This document shows, piece after piece, positions 60,302-64,000 of a stretch of DNA of 64,000 nt. The position numbers were made by a program, and so were the translations under genes. The number at the start of each line of letters is the position of its first letter. Position 1 is the stretch's first letter. This DNA is from Clostridium sp. (GTDB taxonomy: Bacteria; Bacteroidota; Bacteroidia; Bacteroidales; Bacteroidaceae): the NCBI GenBank assembly GCA_023663705.1, contig JAMPGY010000003.1, positions 62,001 through 126,000 of the forward strand. Reading direction: 5' to 3'. The notes beneath the pieces were generated by a model, which had not been told where the DNA came from, did no database searches, and worked only from the letters and a program-made list of their open reading frames with translations.

Positions 60302-61315
60302 ATGACATACTTTCAGAATATCAGAGGATTGGCGGACCTTAAAAGGCAATACCGCCGGCTTGCCATCGACAATCACCCCGACAAAGGCGGGAAGATGGAA
60401 GTGATGCAGGGTATCAATGCCGAATTCGAGCGGCTGTTCGCCATCTGGAAAGATGCACCTGTAACCGATTTCGACATAAACGGATACGAGAATGACTACA
60501 ACGGGGCCACGGCCGGAGAGTACACGCGGTATGTGCACAACGAATACCGCTGGTACGGCAGCAACTACAGGGGGCAGTCCTCGCCGGAGATTGTCGTCAT
60601 CATACGCCAATGGCTCAAGGAGACCTATCCGCGCTGCAAGTTCTCGGTAAGGCGCGACGGATACAGCTCAATTTCAGTAATCCTGATGAGTGCGGATTTT
60701 GAGGCTTTCACAAAGGACTCCGGGCTTGTGCATGCCTCGCTGAACCATTCCCGGATTGAAAGTGAGGAAGGTCTTACTGACCGCGCCCGCGAGGTCATGC
60801 AGAACGTGAAGAATTTTGTGATGTCATATAATTTCGATGACAGCGACCCGATGACGGACTATTTCTGCACGAATTTCTATCTGACGCTCAGCATAGGGAA
60901 ATGGAGCGCGCCCTACAGGGTGGTGCTCCCGCGTCTCGATACCAAAGGGAAAATGCCCAAGATATTCCGTCATCCCGAAGGTCCGGTGCACAAGGCTATA
61001 CGTCAAGCCCTTGAAAAAGGCCGTTTTGACTTTATTCCGGGCAACCGACATTCCGGATACATGGTCTATGGCTCCGACCATTATGACTCCCAGGGAACGC
61101 ATTACTTCTGGCCCAAGACGTATTCAAGTGCAAAGAACGCACAGAAACGCATCGACAGGCTGGTAAACGCAGGCATAATCTGCAAGCTGACCGGATACAA
61201 TGGAGGATATATCCGCCTGATAGGTTATGTACCGGAAACGGAGCGACAGCTTGAAAAAGAGCGTCAGGAATATGCCGGGGATAAACGGAAATGGGAACTT
61301 GAGAACAATAAATAA
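60302..61315 (+). CDS. J-domain (DnaJ-like) protein, module B copy
   Basis: The start ATG 60302 (MTYFQNIRGLADLKRQYRRL) gives 337 residues. The HPD motif is at residues 25-27 in AIDNHPDKGGK. A long C-terminal domain is shared with the module A copy at 6060-7082: LKETYPRCKFSVRRDGYSSI, LMSADFEAFTKDS, VMSYNFDDSDPMTDYF, YFWPKTYSSAKNAQKRIDRL and LTGYNGGYIRL. A start at 60278 adds eight residues and overlaps the previous stop; it is not preferred. A host Hsp70 link is likely from the family. Confidence 0.8.
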   Translation: MTYFQNIRGLADLKRQYRRLAIDNHPDKGGKMEVMQGINAEFERLFAIWKDAPVTDFDINGYENDYNGATAGEYTRYVHNEYRWYGSNYRGQSSPEIVVIIRQWLKETYPRCKFSVRRDGYSSISVILMSADFEAFTKDSGLVHASLNHSRIESEEGLTDRAREVMQNVKNFVMSYNFDDSDPMTDYFCTNFYLTLSIGKWSAPYRVVLPRLDTKGKMPKIFRHPEGPVHKAIRQALEKGRFDFIPGNRHSGYMVYGSDHYDSQGTHYFWPKTYSSAKNAQKRIDRLVNAGIICKLTGYNGGYIRLIGYVPETERQLEKERQEYAGDKRKWELENNK

Positions 61316-61331
61316 TGATATGCTATACCCG

Positions 61332-61359
61332 ACAGGCGGGAGCGATACCTCCCGCCTGT
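61332..61359 (+). other. Perfect 11-bp hairpin in the gap after the J-domain gene
   Basis: ACAGGCGGGAG (61332-61342) and CTCCCGCCTGT (61349-61359) form a perfect stem with a 6-nt loop CGATAC. There is no T tract, so termination is uncertain; it may be an RNA processing or regulatory hairpin. The next gene starts at 61377. Confidence 0.45.
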
Positions 61360-61376
61360 AACATAAACGAACTTAT

Positions 61377-61637
61377 ATGGAAAAGGACATTTATAAAAGA
61401 ATGAATGCCGGCGACCTGAGTCTGCTGATGGAAACAGCATGCGAGCTTGGAAACATGATGCTTGCGGAAAAACATGCAATCCCCGTGGAGGATATGTGTG
61501 ATGACAACGGTGAGTTCACGGAGGCTTATCAGGAAGAGTTCAACAGGCTGTATGATGAGATCGAGGGAATTTTGATAAACATGTACGCCCGTCTGTATCA
61601 GGATAAACCAGATACCCGGAGCGATGGCAAACAATAA
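61377..61637 (+). CDS. Small protein, stand-alone copy of a domain found at the end of the 61681 protein
   Basis: This protein of 86 residues has MLAEKHAIPVEDMCDDNGEF and EEFNRLYDEIEGILINMY, which align with VLAERHGVPIENIRDDIGKL and EKFNSLYEEIAGALTLN at the C-terminus of the next gene. No module A counterpart exists. It begins 62 nt after the J-domain gene. Confidence 0.6.
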   Translation: MEKDIYKRMNAGDLSLLMETACELGNMMLAEKHAIPVEDMCDDNGEFTEAYQEEFNRLYDEIEGILINMYARLYQDKPDTRSDGKQ

Positions 61638-61680
61638 ATCAACGAAACTCATGCAACATAGACAATCAATGCATAAAACA

Positions 61681-62670
61681 ATGAGAATCAAAGTAATCAA
61701 ATACGATTCAAGTGGAAACCGCATCGTAAATGCGTACCTTGAACTTGAATATGTCGCCGATAATGTCTACAAGGCATTTCACAGAGCGGACAGAATGGGC
61801 AATCCTGAATATGACACATTTCTGATTGTGTTCAGGTTCAAGGATGTATATTTCTCCGCAGGAACTGCATACCGCATGGATGTTGAGAATCCCGGACGAT
61901 GCCGGCAATTGGTTGATATCCGCAAGGGGTGGCTACAGGCTGTGGAAGAGAAAGCAAGACAGTGGAAATATATCAACTTACTGGAGATACGTGTGTTTGA
62001 GGCTCTCGGGATGAACACAGCACCGCTTTTGCAATCCCGTGAAGCAGCGGAAAGGCGCATGGAGGAGGAACGGGTGCGACGTGAAGAAACAGAAAAGGAA
62101 AACAGGATCAGGGAACAGCAGAGGTACGACAGGATGCTTGACGTACGTAAGGCAGAATTCATCGCCGGAAAGATGATTCCTGCCGACGCCTTTCTGGAGC
62201 TGGCAAAACGGGACGGATTTGAAATCCATATCCGGACAAAGGGCACTTTCAGAAAAGCGAGGATGCTTGACCGCAGAGGAACAATAACCTTTTCACGTAT
62301 TAAAGGTCGGAGGGACCCTGATTTCACAGGGTGCCATAAGGCTGTCAGCGGATATCTGAATTTCATATTGCCCTCTGTTATCAGGCAGCGCCTGATGGAT
62401 TCCGGGGTTCCTGAATGTGTATGGGACAGGCTGGATACATCTGTCAAGGACAAAATATGCCCAACCGCATTGTTAAGCAGACCTTTCCGCACAGAAAGTG
62501 ACGGGACTGCGAAGAAGCTTGTATGTGTCCTTTCTGACATGGTTCTTGCCGAAAGACATGGTGTTCCCATTGAAAACATACGCGATGACATAGGGAAACT
62601 GCATGATACCTATAAAGAGAAATTCAACAGTCTTTATGAAGAAATAGCTGGAGCATTAACCCTTAATTGA
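61681..62670 (+). CDS. Hypothetical coiled-coil protein, module B copy (longer form)
   Basis: The start is ATG 61681 (MRIKVIKYD), matching module A at 7124. Use of 61624 would overlap the previous gene and is less likely. The protein has 329 residues: a domain to about 130, a charged coiled-coil (EAAERRMEEERVRREETEKE), LAKRDGFEIHIRTKGTFR, PDFTGCHKAVSGYLNF, then a C-terminal extension of about 95 residues (DMVLAERHGVPIENIRDDIG) also found in the small gene at 61377. No enzyme motif. Confidence 0.65.
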   Translation: MRIKVIKYDSSGNRIVNAYLELEYVADNVYKAFHRADRMGNPEYDTFLIVFRFKDVYFSAGTAYRMDVENPGRCRQLVDIRKGWLQAVEEKARQWKYINLLEIRVFEALGMNTAPLLQSREAAERRMEEERVRREETEKENRIREQQRYDRMLDVRKAEFIAGKMIPADAFLELAKRDGFEIHIRTKGTFRKARMLDRRGTITFSRIKGRRDPDFTGCHKAVSGYLNFILPSVIRQRLMDSGVPECVWDRLDTSVKDKICPTALLSRPFRTESDGTAKKLVCVLSDMVLAERHGVPIENIRDDIGKLHDTYKEKFNSLYEEIAGALTLN

Positions 62671-62678
62671 CAGACGGT

Positions 62679-63182
62679 ATGGCTCAGGAGAAGATTGACG
62701 GCTGGTGGGAATATGCCCGCGAGTTGGCGAAAGCGGAACGGGAGATGGAGATTGAGAAATGGGTCTTCATTTCAATAGAGTACCGTACAAAAGAGCGTGA
62801 ACGGGTGATATTGTACAGGTATAACCTGCCGCGCAAGGTTTACGAGCGTTATCAATGGGCCATCAGATGGCGCCATGCCAGACTGATATGCCGGTATCCG
62901 AAGGAGAACGTGCAGGTCTACCATTCATTCTATGACAAGCGCACCGGCTTGGAAACAGGATTTGGATCCGCTCTCTCAAAGCTATCGGCAGCCAAGGCGC
63001 AGATTACGTTGGCTCGACGCAAGGAGCAGGAGTATATCAAGTATCAACGCAGTAACAATATGTTTTTCAATGAGGAGGACGATGAAGCGCTACTCAGATT
63101 CCGTCGAAAGCTACAAGAGAAGATTGAAAAGTATCACGAATTAGAAACAGAGGGAAAACTATTGGTCAACAGTCAGATATAA
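62679..63182 (+). CDS. Hypothetical protein, intact copy of the truncated module A gene
   Basis: The start is ATG 62679 (MAQEKIDGWWEYARELAKAE), giving 167 residues. It is strongly basic and acidic, with EKWVFISIEYRTKERERV, YNLPRKVYERYQWAIRWRHA and a C-terminal helix LRFRRKLQEKIEKYHELETE. The first about 34 residues match the 46-residue frame at 7846-7986, showing that gene was truncated. It is the last gene of module B. Confidence 0.65.
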   Translation: MAQEKIDGWWEYARELAKAEREMEIEKWVFISIEYRTKERERVILYRYNLPRKVYERYQWAIRWRHARLICRYPKENVQVYHSFYDKRTGLETGFGSALSKLSAAKAQITLARRKEQEYIKYQRSNNMFFNEEDDEALLRFRRKLQEKIEKYHELETEGKLLVNSQI

Positions 63183-63197
63183 TTGATCAACGCATAT

Positions 63198-63253
63198 GTT
63201 CCATTTTGGAACATACTCGTTTGATTTGTTGAACTGTCGCAAATTTTGCGACA
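63198..63253. promoter_or_regulatory. Two palindromes in the gap after module B
   Basis: GTTCCA TTT TGGAAC (63198-63212) and TGTCGCAAA T TTTGCGACA (63235-63253) are perfect dyads. They look like regulator operators or a terminator pair. They lie 16-70 nt after the last module B stop, in a 265-nt gap before the AAA+ gene. No gene is seen in the gap. Confidence 0.5.
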
Positions 63254-63327
63254 ACTGATAACCAAAATATACATCAGTGAATAAACACAGTCATCTTTGG
63301 AATATGCGAAAATCCTATCAAATGATT

Positions 63328-63400
63328 TTTGAGAACGCTTTTATGAAATTTGAGAACGCTAAATAGATATAAAACACAGTTATCGTCTATTTTGAGAACG
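63328..63400 (+). repeat. Three TTTGAGAACG direct repeats with 21-bp phasing
   Basis: Copies lie at 63328-63337, 63349-63358 and 63391-63400, spaced 21 and 42 nt, that is multiples of two helical turns on the same face. The last copy ends 6 nt before the -33 box. This is the pattern of repeated operator or iteron sites for a regulator of the AAA+ gene. Confidence 0.6.
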
Positions 63401-63405
63401 TTTTA

Positions 63406-63437
63406 TTTGGAGATGATATATATTTGTTGTACTTTTG
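63406..63437 (+). promoter_or_regulatory. Strong Bacteroidota promoter of the AAA+ gene
   Basis: -33 TTTG (63406-63409) and -7 TACTTTTG (63430-63437) are separated by 20 nt, the consensus spacing. The ATG follows at 63448, so the leader is only a few nucleotides. Confidence 0.7.
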
Positions 63438-63447
63438 CGATATAATT

Positions 63448-64000
63448 ATGGTAAGCACAGAAATACTCCGCATAATAGAAGGAGGGCTGGCAAGTGATAA
63501 AAGAAAGATTGTCAGTTACTCAAATCGCCTGGCCGACCGGTTGGATCAGGAGGGAGAGTGCATCATGGCAAAAGCAATCCGAAAAAAATTGGAAAACAAT
63601 ACATCCGGTATTGTCGCTGATGCTGTACGCACGGCCCCTCTTGATTCTGACAGTCGACTTCAAATGGTTGAGGTGTTCCCTCCAAATTCGTTGTCACATA
63701 CATTGGTTTTGGATCCATTTGTTAAAACACAAATAGACGAATTCATTAAGATAATTGAAAATAGTCAACGTCTTGAGCTAAAAGGATTGGATGTTGCCAA
63801 GACCCTTTTGTTATACGGCCGGCCCGGATGTGGCAAAACGACATTAGCCCATTACATCAGCGCACAGACCAATTTGCCGTTGGTTGTGGCTAAATTGGAT
63901 GGATTGGTTTCGTCATTATTGGGTAGTACCGCTAAAAACATACGTAAAATATTTGAGTACGTTAGTGATTTCCCATGCATTCTTTTTTTAGATGAATTCG
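63448..64000 (+). CDS. AAA+ ATPase (3' end off window)
   Basis: The start ATG 63448 is set by the promoter. About 184 residues are visible: an N-terminal region of about 110 residues, Walker A GRPGCGKTTLA, and Walker B near the edge (ILFLDEF). The family is classic AAA+. In some Bacteroidota loci such an ATPase precedes a subtilisin-like protease as a two-gene system; this cannot be checked here because the gene runs off the window. Confidence 0.7.
   Translation, partial: MVSTEILRIIEGGLASDKRKIVSYSNRLADRLDQEGECIMAKAIRKKLENNTSGIVADAVRTAPLDSDSRLQMVEVFPPNSLSHTLVLDPFVKTQIDEFIKIIENSQRLELKGLDVAKTLLLYGRPGCGKTTLAHYISAQTNLPLVVAKLDGLVSSLLGSTAKNIRKIFEYVSDFPCILFLDEF

Overview
The window looks like the interior of a large Bacteroidales integrative conjugative element (Bacteroides/Parabacteroides-type conjugative transposon). 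Two things support this. A complete tra operon (traA to traQ order) and a mobA-mobB-mobC block show the protein families of that group. Several promoters also have the Bacteroidota -7 box TAnnTTTG, some with a -33 TTTG. No integrase, excisionase, rRNA or tRNA gene was seen, so the element ends lie outside the window.

Layout. (1) 1-8.0 kb, plus strand: accessory module A. It starts inside a helicase gene and continues with small acidic proteins, a DUF4313-like protein, a J-domain protein and a degraded last gene. (2) 8.0-13.6 kb, minus strand: AT-rich defence cargo, with a DUF4143-type ATPase, gajA and a frameshifted gajB (Gabija). (3) 13.7-27.7 kb, minus strand: lysozyme and traQ to traA, the type IV secretion machine. 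(4) 27.7-32.1 kb: divergent control region, candidate oriT, then mobABC on the plus strand. (5) 32.3-34.0 kb: five small orphan proteins. (6) 34.3-35.9 kb, minus strand: AbiE toxin-antitoxin cargo. (7) 36.6-45.7 kb, plus strand: DUF3945 repeat protein, DUF4099-like protein, topoisomerase, and a PRTRC cassette (E, C, small ORF, F, B, ThiF) that resembles a minimal ubiquitin-like conjugation set. (8) 45.8-51.2 kb: LytTR two-component system and an envelope gene cluster. (9) 52.1-63.2 kb: accessory module B, with an intact methyltransferase-helicase and the same gene order as module A. (10) 63.4 kb to the end: a truncated AAA+ ATPase gene behind a strong promoter with phased repeats.

The tra and mob genes would build the channel, nick and recruit the DNA, and pump it. 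The topoisomerase, the primase-like TraP and the helicases may process the transferred strand. Modules A and B (DNA methylase-helicase, very acidic small proteins, J-domain proteins) are plausibly for establishment or anti-restriction in the recipient, but this is inference. Gabija and AbiE are defence cargo.

Four non-coding patterns stand out. Six intergenic long hairpins of about 150-180 nt share a core, while their arms differ yet stay self-complementary. A near-identical operator-like motif lies upstream of traE and in the traA/mobA divergent region, with a weaker copy upstream of the DUF3945 gene. The traA leader contains a nine-unit tetranucleotide tract. Three repeats spaced 21 and 42 bp apart precede the last gene. 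All alignments were made by eye.
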